From Gnetum montanum (lineage: Eukaryota; Streptophyta; Gnetopsida; Gnetales; Gnetaceae), in assembly GCA_015680685.1 (NCBI GenBank), contig MNCI01033651.1:496733-551078 (forward strand): 54,346 nt of DNA, given 5' to 3'. Positions 11,311 to 21,480 of the stretch are shown here, piece after piece. Below the pieces are notes generated by a model. That model had not been told where the DNA came from. It did no database searches and saw nothing but the letters and a program-made list of their open reading frames with translations. Position numbers and translations under genes: made by a program. Every line of letters begins with the position of its first letter. The stretch's first letter is position 1.

Positions 11311-11330
11311 TTTTTCTAGTTTTTTTGTAG
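11311..11330 (+). other. 3' splice acceptor before the RT exon
   Basis: A pyrimidine-rich run ends in TTTTTTTGTAG at 11330. The frame that leads into RT is open from the next base (codons for DFWKDC), with only two C-to-T type stops before the RT motif. This agrees with the PR-RT intron known in Ogre elements. Confidence 0.55.
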
Positions 11331-11839
11331 GATTTTTGGAAGGATTGCAGAATGAATGCATACAAGAATCTTCATTTGTCCTTGGTCTTGACTGGACCTT
11401 ATGGCGATTCCATGAGATGTGTAAACACTAAGCTCCTAGACTTTGAGCCTATGATTCATGACATAAACGTAGCATCCCTAGAGACCTCTCTAGATTAGTT
11501 GAACCATCTAATTAGAGCTCTAGACCTAGAGGCAAGTGACATAACTGAGGAACCTCTCATAGAAGTCTGTATAGTAACATGTAAAGGCAAGGTGAAGACA
11601 TTGAAACTTAGTTCTTTGTTAGAGCCTTAAATCAAACAAAGCATCTCTAAAGTCCTTAACAATAATGCTAAGGTGTTCACATGGTCCTACAAGGACATGA
11701 TAGGCCTAGACCCTTACATAATACAACATAACATTATCCTTAATCTTCACATAAATCTAGTTAAACAAAAAGCTCCCAAAGTCAAGCTTGAGGTGGCACT
11801 AGTAGTTCACAATAAAATCACTAAGCTTTACAAAGCTAG
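11331..11839 (+). pseudogene. pol: G1 pol, RT N-terminal part
   Basis: The frame from the splice acceptor runs through a linker to KVFTWSYKDMIGLDP, the standard start of gypsy RT (FAWSYxDMPGLDP). VKQKAPKVKLEVA and KITKLYKA follow, matching the VKQKxRxxxPE and KLLKAGFI steps. It stops at 11839, where N1 is inserted; the next residues (GFI) resume at 18285. Stops at the codons for 11492 and 11627 are TAG and TAA. This segment contributes the fingers region of reverse transcriptase. Confidence 0.85.
11835..11839. repeat. Left target-site duplication of N1 (GCTAG)
   Basis: GCTAG directly before the TGATGA terminus pairs with GTTGG at 18280-18284. Each differs by one transition from GCTGG, the sequence expected for the Lys-Ala-Gly codons of the interrupted RT. 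This gives a 5-bp duplication, the usual size for gypsy integrases. Confidence 0.65.
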
Positions 11840-12693
11840 TGATGAGTGGCGAGGTACCCCTACACTCAACCATACGAATACAAGTGTTTCACGCACGATC
11901 CAGTCAAACTCTAAAAATGGACTAGTTGTGGTATTCAGACAGTTACTCGTAGATCGTAGTTTGCTGTCTTCCCACCTAGACTAGTATTAGCTTTGCCATG
12001 TATGGTTTAGTCCAGAGTGAGGTGTATGATGTATTCCTACACTAATGCTACTCTTGAGGATGATGGGAAACAATGTCAACTAAACTAGGAGAGAGTGTGT
12101 GTGTGTGTGAGAGAATCTAAACTAGCCTAAGTGCGATGAGCATCCATTCCTCAATCATCCATACACATCTTGGACCTCATGCATGACTACCATTGGGATT
12201 ACCAAACGCATGGCCTAGGTACACTGCTGGGTTACCAAGTAGTCACACTTAAATGCTCATGATTAAGTTTTACTCATTCCACATTTCTAGGAGATAAGGG
12301 TAGAGAGATATTAACTAAGAAAACAGTAGATAATAATGACAATTAAATAAATAATTAAGCTAAGTGCATGTTGCAATGATGAAGTAATCTTGATCTTTAT
12401 TGCTGATCATGTATGTGTCCAAGTACATCACACTCGAATAAGGATGTCGTACAATTACAATCATCAAACTACGGGCATGCATTGGGAGAAAAGGGTTGAG
12501 AGGAATAACTGACGTACTAAAAATTATTGAAAACTTAACCTTCCAAAAAAATCCCTACCAAATCTGCCTACCTCTTATTTATAGATGATGAGATATGCTG
12601 CGAGATCGCGTCTAGGCTATGATATTGCGTACGTGATATCGTGTACATGATATCATGGGTGTGATATCGTAGCCAACAATTCATGTCTCATCA
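11840..12693 (-). repeat. 3' LTR of N1 (854 bp)
   Basis: On the minus strand it starts TGATGA (12693) and ends TCATCA (11840). It has TATAAATA at 12583-12576, AATAAA at 12401-12396, and the family U5 end with GGTTGAGTGTAGGGGTACC. Degenerate GATATCG palindromes lie at about 12600-12670. A (GT)n run lies near 12095. It aligns with 18032-18279 and with the U5 piece at 17581-17693. Confidence 0.85.
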
Positions 12694-12700
12694 TACCCCC
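12694..12700 (-). promoter_or_regulatory. Polypurine tract of N1
   Basis: On the minus strand GGGGGTA abuts the LTR start, preceded by the family block with CTTGAGGACGAG and TCATTCAGTCGTG. This is the expected primer for plus-strand DNA synthesis. The same arrangement occurs at 51561-51567. Confidence 0.65.
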
Positions 12701-15612
12701 ACGACTGAATGAAAACTCGTCCTCAAGTTAAAGTGAGAACAAGCTCCATTGATTACACAGTGAATAGGTATGGGATTATTGACTGACAAGAATGGATTCA
12801 TGCAGCAGTGTGGAATTAGAACAAAATTGAGACACAGCACGAAGAACACAAAAGAAAATCCTATAACCACAAGATTGGGTGGAACTCATGTAGTTCCTAG
12901 TGGCGGTGGCTCCTCCATGGGTGCCTTTCCCTTGTCTTGCACTCCAGGTCTTGGGATTTGATGGCGTTGAAGTATGGCCTAGAGTTTCTCCTCTTGTAAG
13001 GCCTTGAGTGCCTTGGCGTGCACATAAGTTTGCACTTGTGCCATAGAGGCATCCCAATCATCCTTCTCTTTTTCTTCCACCACCCTTTTATTCTCTATCA
13101 ATAGTTTATTAAGTTGCTCAATTTTGAAAGTGACCAGCTAGTTCTAAGAAACCTTTGGCCCTGTATTTAGAAGGTTTAATACTTCCAAAATGGCTTGAAC
13201 AAAGAAATCAATAGTCACACCACAAATGTTAACTATGGTGCCTTCTTCCTTATTGTGCCAAAATTGGTACGTTTCCCCCAAGTACCAGGCACTACTTTTA
13301 GAGAGGGTAGGCCACAATGGGGACCCTTTGAGGTGATCCCTAATGGCCTTCGGAGCAAATTCTATGAAAGGTCCAAAGTTTAATTCCATGATCATTGCAG
13401 TAAATATGGACCTTTCATGGATGTCCTGAACACAATCCTGGGGCAACATGAGATGTCATCCCTGTTCAGACACTGCAGCAGCTCCTCCTTCCACTTGCCT
13501 TGATTGTATAGTGGAAGGGTCTTCTTGGTGGATACTAAATGATTGTTCTTTCTACTCTACATGTTGTTTGGCAGGAGCTTGTCCTTCACCTCTCCTAGGT
13601 CGCTTGATCCCACCTTGAGTAGGACCTTCCTATTGTCCATGTTTCAAGGCCATCTGCAATCACACGGGGCCAATCATTAGTAAGGCTGTTACCAAAGTTA
13701 GGTTATACCTTACTGCTTGCCTTAATGAATTTTTTTTATCTCTATGTGACATTAATTATTAGGAGAAAATGGCCTTGAAAGATTATAATATTGAATCCTC
13801 TTGGCTTAGGTGGTTTCCAAATCTAGTTTCCTAGTATCACTAAGGAGATGAAATTGGTTTTGGCACATTTATCCTTAATTTTATAACTAATTACCCTTAA
13901 TAATGTCCTTCAGGTGATGATGAATTTCAAAACATTTATGTACTATTCGGTGTGTGCCCCTCCCCCATGACTAAGATGAACACTCCAGGTTCAAGTAGCT
14001 TCAAACGGAATGAAAATCATAGTACTAGCGAGCGAGTTATGGATATGAAAGCAAGGGGCACGCAATCGCGAGTCATAGAGAGAAATTTGAAAAAAATTCC
14101 CCCACATGAATCGTTGCAAATGATGTTAAGTAGCACAGGGGGGTCACATATATATATATTTTTGAGACACGATATTGCATACGCAATATCGCGGCCTATC
14201 GATGTTAGGGCACTTATGGAATATACCAAATTTTTTATATTTTTCTGAAATTAAACGATGTAAACTAAGGACATCTGGACGAGTGTTAAAGGGTTCCAGG
14301 GTAATTCAACTAGTTATAAATGCATGAAAATTATGATGGTGCGGAATTTAACAATAAGGACCTTGAGTGGTAAGGGAGAGAAAAATGCTATGTGATGGTT
14401 CATAGAAACGTTCGAATCAGAGGGATAGTAATAAGGAAAGAATATTGTTGACAATACACTGAGGGTAATAGATGATGTGCGGAAGATGTGTTATGAGTGC
14501 AAATTACAAAAATTACGCAAGTGGGTCCTCCCCAAAGCAGGTTCCAACCTATAATGCCCTTGTGTAACCACACTTGAAAATGTCTGTAGGCACTAGAAGG
14601 GTTAAATGTAATCTACATTGGTTCCACAAAACACACACATGTAAGTATCACTGGAATGAGGTAAGAATTCTACGCCATATGAGACACGAGCTACAATTAC
14701 ATCAACATTGAGATGAGATGGATTATAGAAAGGATTGTAGAGATTGGAACATGAGGTAACTGACCCAGGGCACAATGAATCCTACATGTAAGGCATGATT
14801 AATGTGTCATTAACCCATCGTTCTAAGATCAGGACCAAGTCCATTCCTTTGATCAGTGACACCACATTGTTTCATCCCATGATGAGCAACTATGAGAGTA
14901 TCATAATAACAAGGTGTACAATCACTTGACATTTTGTTCAAGGGAGGAGTGATTTTTGCTTTGTGACACTTTATTTATTTATTTATTTTGTTTTTTTTTC
15001 GATTGCTGAATCGAGAGAAGCTGCCAAACTTCAGGCATGGGTGCATGTCTTTCCAGTGGGACCCCCTAGAACAGCATTGGGTTTTTGAGTGCCTTGTGAT
15101 TACTCTTACTCCCATTTCATGTTAGATTTACAAAGATCTTAGTACAACCACGTTGCATGATAACTCTCAAAGACATCACCAAAGAGAATCCGCAAGTCCC
15201 CTTGATGTCACATCCTAATCATTCCCTCTTGATCCATCCTTCTTCTTTTTGGTTACAATGAACACAAAATTAATTTTAAGTTTTTGAGAATGTCAAGAAT
15301 ATCACTGTACCCTCGAACAGAACCTCTTATTTGTAGAATGGATGAGTGGGTGTAATGGGCTCACTGTCCAAATAATTGATCACTTGAGACTTGATAACAT
15401 AGAACACACCTCAACCAATGAGCCACATGAGTGTTTTATTCATAGATGAGACTACTTATAAAAAGATAAAAATACAAAAGGACAAAAAGATAAAACAAGA
15501 AATTGAAAAATGAAAAATTAGAAAATAAAAAATTGTAAAATTAAAGAAAATGAAAATTATTTACTAATCCTACTTATTATTAGAATGGGGGATATCTCCC
15601 ATAACTAAATGA
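12701..15612 (-). other. 3' non-coding region of N1
   Basis: About 2.9 kb between the end of gag and the 3' LTR with no credible frame. It starts with an A-rich tract (about 15460-15560). It shares scattered blocks with the corresponding region of N2, for example GTGGGTCCTCCCCAAAGCAGG near 14521 against a near-identical block near 52326, and CCCCCATGACT near 13961. Conserved non-coding sequence between two copies fits a family that replicates without pol. Confidence 0.6.
14171..14190. promoter_or_regulatory. Internal palindrome like the LTR U3 modules
   Basis: GATATTGC and GCAATATC form 8-bp arms around ATAC, followed by GCGGCC. This resembles the CGATATCGCG palindromes beside the LTR TATA boxes, but it lies inside the non-coding interior, more than 1.4 kb from either LTR. 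Confidence 0.5.
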
Positions 15613-17566
15613 TTAAGCTTGGCGAGGATTAACAAATGAAAGATGAGGATCCTTACATGTTGAAAATATCGAAACTTGGTCATTCTTACCCCATTGGGAT
15701 TCACACACCTGTTTATAGTAAGCATAGTGGGGCAATTTATAAGATGTGGTTCCTAGGTAAAGAGTTGATCCACTATGATACTTGAGACTGTAAGATGGTA
15801 TGCAAGGATTGGGATGTCCCTCTCCATGGTTGTATTCATTAGGTTGTATGGTTGTTGGAGTGCTAATTGATGGCCCTGATGAAGTAACACGAGGTGTTGG
15901 GTTCAAAGAGAAGGATGCACCATAGTGTTGGGCTTGTGCAGAGTTGGAGAATGCAGTGGCCTTGGAACTGCGTTGTTCCTTCCTATGGTCATGTCTAAAG
16001 AAGGGACGCCTTTGATGTTGAGGAGGTCTCTCACTTTTGTTGGCAATAGTAGCACAAGTAACGTTCATGGATTGCTGCTATGGTGTAGACACTTTAGGAA
16101 TAACTGGCGGCGATGTAGAAGGAGGGAAAGGATGAGAATGTTGAAATTTAGGAGAAGTGTAAGGTACACAAGGTAGTGGTTGTGTTGAGGACATGGGTTG
16201 ATAGTATCGAGGGGAATAAGAATGCAGTGAGATAGACTATGTTGACCCAGTTGGAGAAATAGGATGTTGAACTAGATAAGCATTTAGATTCGAATGATAC
16301 GAAGGGTGTCCCTAGTTTAGGGATGGCTTCCCCCATGACTGGGATCGTTGCCACTGTGATCGAACACAATATCTCTGTATGAACTCTGGGTATAACGTGC
16401 TTCCCCAATGCTCATATAAATGTAACAAGATGGGGCATTAGCCCTTGGGGTGATCATACAGGAAAATGTTGCATTCATACGTATGATTGGTAGTTGAGCT
16501 CTTATTTTCCTCATCCCTTCTTTCCGATTGTCTAATGATATTTTGTCCTGCTTCTTGGGTTATCAAAACTCTATCTCCAATAATATTAATATATTCTCCA
16601 CACTTTTTATGCATCCATTCCAGCCTCTTATTGATCTTTGCCTTGATTTCATCTAATGATTGTTGTACTAGCAAAGATGGTTCTTCCTCCTTAAAATAGG
16701 TTGATTTCTCCTTTTTTTGACTATGGACCTCTATTAAATTGAGACTTTGATCCCATTGATGTTTTTCAACACTCTCCCATCTAGCCATTTCTCCTTCTTC
16801 TTTTGCTACCCTCTTAATAAGCTCTTGGAATTGATGGGTTCATAGTTTGTATAGTTGACCTTGGGCATACATCCCTAGGGTCTCTTTTGTCTCATCATGA
16901 AGCCCATCAATCATATGGTACATTAGCCTTTCCACGGAGAACTCATGGCCTAGATAGTTGTTTAACACTGCATAATATCTTTCTAAGGCCATGTCCAAGG
17001 GTTCATGTTGTGCTTGTTTCCACTCCTGGATTAGTTTGCTCAAGGCTGACACTCTTGCATAAGTTTGATATCTTTCGTTAAAGAGTTCTACCATTTTTGG
17101 CCAATGTCAAATTGAATTTGGTTTTAACGATTTATACCATACTTTTTCTTGGCCAACGAGTGTCATAGGAAACAGCTTGATTTTTTTTCCAACCGTTATC
17201 AATGTTGTTCCATGCACAAGCATCATAGAAGGCTTGTAAATGTTGTTGCGGATCTAAGTCATAGCATCCTGAGAAATTGGGAAAGTTGTTTAAATCAAGC
17301 TTAGGTAGGCGACTCTCTTTACAATGCCTACGGGAGATTTGAACAGCCTCTTGTATTTGCATTAGGCTTGTAGTGGCTAGTAGGGGTTCATCATCATCGA
17401 GTAAGTTATGCTTTCATGCGTTGGGATGATGCTGCCTTTGTTTATGTTTATAAGAAACCCCCACCTTAGATTATGTACTCCAATATTCATTGTCATATAA
17501 TTCGTTGGTTCGCCAATGAATTTCCTCACTAGATGTGGCATTACCGTAGTCTTGTAGGAGAGGCAT
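15613..17566 (-). pseudogene. gag: N1 Gag polyprotein remnant
   Basis: The start is ATG at 17566-17564 (MPLLQDYGNATSS), shortly after the leader. The frame runs to about 17132 with two stops, shifts once between 17131 and 17095, then continues in one frame to 15613 with four C-to-T type stops. Total is about 650 codons. The N-terminal half holds the retrotransposon Gag core: FPNFSGCYDLDPQQHLQAF, then VELFNERYQTYARVSAL and QAQHEPLDMALERYYAVL, the helical capsid pattern. A helical middle segment (16788-16438) follows. The C-terminal third is rich in Pro, Ser, Tyr, Gln and His with no CCHC knuckle. It would assemble particles; protease and RT must come from elsewhere. Confidence 0.75.
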
Positions 17567-17580
17567 GGTTGTGAAATTGN

Positions 17581-17693
17581 TTATGAGTAACTATCGGGAT
17601 ACCACAACTAGTCCATCTGCGGAGTTCAACTGGATCGTGCATGAAACACTCGTATTCGTATGGTTGAGTGTAGGGGTACCTCGCCACTCATCA
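17581..17693 (+). repeat. LTR U5 end (fragment of N1 5' LTR, inverted)
   Basis: Matches the U5 end of the N-family LTRs, with TATGGTTGAGTGTAGGGGT and the TCATCA terminus at 17688-17693. It lies on the wrong strand relative to N1. Confidence 0.8.
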
Positions 17694-17694
17694 T

Positions 17695-17712
17695 TGGCAC
17701 CGTTGCTGGGGA
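17695..17712 (+). promoter_or_regulatory. Primer-binding site, tRNA-Asp type
   Basis: TGGCACCGTTGCTGGGGA starts two bases after the LTR end. It differs by two transitions from the complement of the 3' end of plant tRNA-Asp (TGGCGCCGTTGCCGGGGA), the primer typical of Athila-like gypsy elements. It starts minus-strand DNA synthesis. Confidence 0.75.
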
Positions 17713-18031
17713 GAGTGCTAGTTATCTATATTAGTTATATCATACAAGGTTGCTATATAGGAATTAACGATATATCTTTTAGGAAGAAATAATTACAAAA
17801 AGTTACATACACATTCACACACAATTTCACAACCATGCCTCTCCTACAAGACTACGGTAATGCCACATCTAGTGAGGAAATTCATTGGCGAACGAACGAA
17901 TTATATGACAATGAATATTGGAGTACATAATCTAAGGTGGGGGTTTCTTATAAACATAAACAAAGGCAGCATCATCCCAACACATGAAAGCATAACTTAC
18001 TCGATGATGATGAACCCCTACTAGCCACTAN

Positions 18032-18279
18032 ATGTGTGTATCCAAGTACGTCACACTCGAATAATGATGTTGTACAATTACAATCATCACATTGCAGGCA
18101 TGCATTGGGAGAAAAGGGTTAAGAGGAAAAAATGACGTACTAAAAACTATTGAAAACTTAACCTTCCAAAAAAATTCCTACAAAATCTTCCTACCTCTTA
18201 TTTATAGATGAGGAGACAGGTTGCGATATCGCGTACGCGATATCGTGTGATATCGTAGCCAACAATTCATGACTCATCA
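18032..18279 (-). repeat. 5' LTR of N1, U3 and R part
   Basis: Starts TGATGA at 18279 and aligns with 12693 to about 12409. It contains TATAAATA at 18206-18199. It breaks off at the N at 18031. Confidence 0.8.
18224..18245. promoter_or_regulatory. Perfect 22-bp palindrome next to the LTR TATA box
   Basis: CGATATCGCGT and its exact inverse make a perfect 22-bp palindrome with several CpGs, 18 bp from the TATA box on the U3 side. It could be a dimer-binding site or a hairpin-forming element. Confidence 0.65.
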
Positions 18280-18284
18280 GTTGG
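18280..18284. repeat. Right target-site duplication of N1 (GTTGG)
   Basis: Directly follows the TCATCA end of N1. See the partner at 11835-11839. The following TTCATC restores the RT frame. Confidence 0.65.
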
Positions 18285-18960
18285 TTTCATCCAGGCAGTC
18301 GACTATGTAGAATGGATCTCAAACATCGTAGTTGTCCCTAAGAAAATTGGGAGCATAGGCATTTGCATAGACTTCCAGGACTTCAACAAGGAAACCATTA
18401 AAGATGACTTCCCATTGCCTAGTATTGACCAGCTCATCAATACTACGATTGGTCATGCCTTGTTGTCCTTTATGAACGGATTTTCAGGGTACAACCAAAT
18501 TTGAATTAACCCAGAGCATTAGCTTAGCACCACCTTCATGACTCCCTGGGGTATGTTTTGCTATATAATGATGCCTTTTGGACTAAAGAATGCAGGAGCA
18601 GCTTACCAATGTGCAATGAAATATATCTTTAGTGATTATCTACTAGACTTGCTCAATGACTATGTTGATGATATAGCAGTTATGTCCAAGTTAGCTCATG
18701 ACCATGTAGATGACTTGGACCACATCCTCAAACGTTGCCTTAGACATGACCTTAGGCTAAACCCCAAGAAGTGTGTCTTTTGTGTCAAAACTGGTCACAT
18801 GCTAGGCTTTGTAGTATCAGAAGCAAGTATATGTGTAGACCTTGATAAGGTTAAGGCTATCACCAAATTCACGCGACCAGCAAACCTTAAGGAGCTATGT
18901 GGCTACAACATAGGTTACAATTCATATGTAGGTTCATCGCCAAGTTAACTGATAAGGTGC
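18285..18960 (+). pseudogene. pol: G1 pol, reverse transcriptase catalytic part
   Basis: Continues the RT from 11839. It shows FIQAVDYVEWISNIVVVPKK, then IDFQDFN, DDFPLPSID, the FMNGFSGYNQI step, TPWGMFCYIMMPFGLKNAG, and the catalytic box YVDDI in LLNDYVDDIAVMS. The two Asp of YxDD are intact, although stops occur near 18504 and 18516. The last part (HMLGFVVSEASI) is the thumb-side conserved segment. This is the polymerase that copies element RNA into DNA. Confidence 0.9.
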
Positions 18961-19930
18961 AACCAATGCAACATTTACTCAAAAATAGGATCCACTTTGA
19001 GTGGACAACTCAATGCCAATAGGCATTTGACAACCTCAAAAAGGAGCTGGCTCAACTTTCGATAGTCTACCCTCCATAAAGAGATAAGCTATTCTACATT
19101 TACCTTGCAATCTTAGACATGTCCATTTCTTCTTTGCTTTACCAAAAGTGAGACAATGGCTTGGAGGTCCCTGTTTACTACTTAATTCATTAGCTAGTGG
19201 CCCACAAGGAAAAATACAATGATGTAGAGAAGAACTATCTCACCTTAGTGTTTACACTCAAAAAAATGAAGGTATTATCTTTTCTACAGTCAGGTTAACG
19301 TTATCTGCAAAAGCAATGTACTCCAGGCGATTACTATGAACATGTATGAAAGTAGTCAAACTGTATAGTGGGAGGCAATAACCATGGAGTTTGACCTACA
19401 CTACATAGCACAAGCATCCACAAAGGGTCAAGCAATAGCTACACAACTCATAGCTTTACCCATAGACAATCAAGTAACAATAGATCCAAAATTTCTAGAT
19501 GAACATGTCAATAGCTTAAGCCAAGTGCCTGTGAACTTTGAGGTAGTTTTACACTTTGATGGTGCTTCAATCACATAAGGTGGTAGTACCGCTACCATTA
19601 TCATGTTTCCCACTAAGGAGATCTGACCCTTTGCATATCATTTTGTATATCCTTGCACAAACAATCTGATAGAGTATGAAGGTCTCCTTAGAGGTGCCTT
19701 AAGAGCTCATGATTTAGGAATCTAAAACATAGCAATCCAAGGCGATTCACAACTTTTTGTCAACCAAGTTATAGAGGTTTATGCTTACAAGGCACAACAT
19801 TTACAACCTTACTGTGATTTGGTAAAACACTTGTTTAGATAATTTGTAATTATAGATCTCCAATACATTTCCCATAATGAAAATGTCATTGCTGATGCAT
19901 TAGCCACTTTAGCCTTAAGCATAGCACCCA
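18961..19930 (+). pseudogene. pol: G1 pol, RNase H plus archaeal-type second RNase H
   Basis: The first part (18961-19380) is the decayed usual RNase H, with FEWTT, YYLIH and EKNYLTLVFTLKKM visible. From about 19545 a second RNase H-like domain follows: LHFDGASIT (first Asp), CTNNLIEYEGLLRGAL (Glu in helix A), IQGDSQLFVNQV (second Asp) and NVIADALATLA (final Asp). This order of a degenerate RNase H then an archaeal-type one is known from the Tat clade and is my main reason for the lineage call. Stops at 19577, 19625 and 19723 break it. Confidence 0.8.
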
Positions 19931-20157
19931 ACATGTTTTCTGCATTACCCATTTCGATAGTGGATTGCACTGAACCTATTACTCAAACAACAAGCATTGC
20001 ATCCATAGACACAACAAGCATAGCCCATGCCCAAGAGTAGTATGATGATATTCAAATGTACTTCCAATAGGGAGAGCCTCTGCAAAATCTAACCTCTACT
20101 CAAAAATATGTAGTACAAAAGCAATCGCAACAGTACGTCCTTATAGGTGATAGCACC

Positions 20158-21264
20158 TTGTGTCGCATATCCTATGATGGAATACTATTAACTTGGGTTA
20201 GCAATAGTGAAGCGCAAATGATCATCAAACAAGTCCATGAAGGACTATGCAGAGGCCACATAGCCCCTAGGGAAATGGCAGCAAAAATCAAATGCCTAGG
20301 TTATTATTCCCCTTACATGGAGCATGATTGTGTTTGCAAGGTCAGAACATGTGACATGTGTCAGTGACATGTGCCACCCTCTGATCTGCATACTATGTAG
20401 GTCATGTGGCTATTCCAACGATGGGGGTTGGATATCATAGGACCTATAATGCCTAAGTCTTCTCTAGGACATAGCTTCATCATTACCACAATGAAATACT
20501 TTTTCAAGTTGGTTGAATCCATTCCCCTTAGAAAGACAACATCACAACAAGTTTGCAAATTCATTCTAGACAACATAGTGAGCTAATTTGGACTACCTAT
20601 GACTAGATTCATAGAAAATAAGCCACAATTTAGTAGTGTAGAAACTAAAGATTTCTATGAACACCTCAGCATTAAACATTCTTTTTCATCACTGTACTCC
20701 CCATAGGTGAATGGCCAAGCAAAGGCTACGAACAAAGTCATCGTCAACCTTCTGAAGACGATGCTTAGCAATAGCAAGTGATGATGGCATGAACAACTAG
20801 TCTACACACTATGGGCCTATCGCACGACATGTAGAATAGCAACAGGTAAGATGCCATATAGTCTCGTGTATGGATCTGAAACACTATTTCCTCTTAAGTT
20901 GTAGGTCCCATCACTCCGTATGACCCTCTTGAGCTTCATTAATGTGATTCAGAACAATGAGTTGAGAACCATTGACCTCGACTCTATATAGGAGGAGTGC
21001 ATGCAAACACTTAATTGCATCAAGTGGTATTAAGAAAAGCAATGGCAAAAGCACCATTACAATCAACATCAACACCTGATCAAGAAGGGAGACTTGGTCC
21101 TTAAGGTCATTCATGAGCCCGTAGACAAATTCTCAACTAATTGGGAAGGGCCCTTCTTGGTCATAAAGGTCTATGACAATGGAGCATTCAAGCTTGCTGA
21201 TCTAGATGGTAATGGGTTTGCCAATCCAATTAACCACTTGTACCAAAAGTTGTACTACACCTAG
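20158..21264 (+). pseudogene. pol: G1 pol, integrase
   Basis: The zinc-binding HHCC region is at 20240-20367: VHEGLCRGH, then CKVRTCDMCQ. The core starts with WGLDIIGPI (first catalytic Asp) at 20422 and continues through SFIITTMKYFFKLVE. The second Asp position reads RFIENK, so that Asp appears lost. The later block with NGQAKATNK contains the spot where the catalytic Glu should be, changed to Ala-Lys. It ends at a TAG (21262-21264) after FANPINHLYQKLYY, the usual C-terminal segment of Tat integrases. It would insert element cDNA; this copy is dead. Confidence 0.85.
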
Positions 21265-21289
21265 TACACAGTGTCACACCAACAACAAA

Positions 21290-21480
21290 GTAAGGTAAGT
21301 GAATGTCCGCTATGATGTTAAACTAACACAAAACATCTACTATGATGTCAAACTGGCACAGTAGTTTGCTAGGACCTTAAACTAGCACATCATGGTCTGC
21401 CCGGACCTTAAATTGGATTCACGGTCTACTAGGATCTTAAAATAGTATGGCATGCAGTCTACCAAGAACTAAAACTTGGT
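21290..21480 (+). repeat. Tandem array with CCTTAAACTAGC core, post-integrase copy
   Basis: Five to six units of about 36-38 bp (TCTACTAGGACCTTAAACTAGC type) directly after the integrase stop. The same core occurs between protease and RT at 5600-5775. Confidence 0.75.

Larger units (their letters stand above)
5461..11330 (+). other. PR-RT spacer of G1, probably an Ogre-type intron enlarged by an antisense gene
   Basis: Pol is interrupted between protease and RT for about 5.9 kb. The right edge has a strong acceptor: a T-rich run then TTTTTTTGTAG ending at 11330, and the RT-containing frame is open from 11331. Ogre elements are known to carry an intron at exactly this place. I cannot define a donor; candidates lie around 5440-5600. 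Contents in order: an (AT)n run, a tandem array of about 30-36 bp units, the antisense gene, then one more unit of the same array at 11143-11211. The gene therefore sits within the array. Confidence 0.5.
17371..18030. other. Inverted duplication with single-N joins, probable misoriented contig
   Basis: 17371-17579 and 17822-18030 are inverted copies, 209 bp each with only two differences. Single Ns lie at 17580 and 18031. The piece 17581-18030 reads LTR end, primer site, leader and gag start on the plus strand, although the rest of N1 is on the minus strand. Turning the piece round would continue the 5' LTR at 18032 and overlap gag. This is most simply a scaffolding error. Confidence 0.75.
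11840..18279 (-). mobile_element. N1: nested non-autonomous gag-only LTR retrotransposon
   Basis: A minus-strand element inserted in the G1 RT. Reading on its own strand: 5' LTR start (18279 to 18032), a badly placed block with LTR end, primer site and gag start (17581-18030), gag (17566-15613), an A-rich tract, about 2.9 kb of non-coding DNA, a polypurine tract (12700-12694), and the 3' LTR (12693 to 11840). No protease, RT or integrase frame is visible, so it is non-autonomous. The left LTR is complete at 854 bp. The right LTR is incomplete because roughly 490 bp appear lost at the single-N join at 18031. Confidence 0.8.

Noticed and set aside
12095-12111. (GT)n run as a regulatory Z-DNA element
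   Set aside because: It is short, lies in one LTR copy only and is absent from the other family LTRs. It is treated as simple slippage.
17695-17712. Possible tRNA gene fragment
   Set aside because: Only the 18 nt complementary to a tRNA 3' end are present, directly after an LTR end. It is a primer-binding site. The same holds for 37365-37376.
17371-18030. A long hairpin or natural inverted repeat
   Set aside because: The inverted arms are bounded by single Ns and the enclosed piece is in the wrong orientation for N1. A scaffolding error explains it better.
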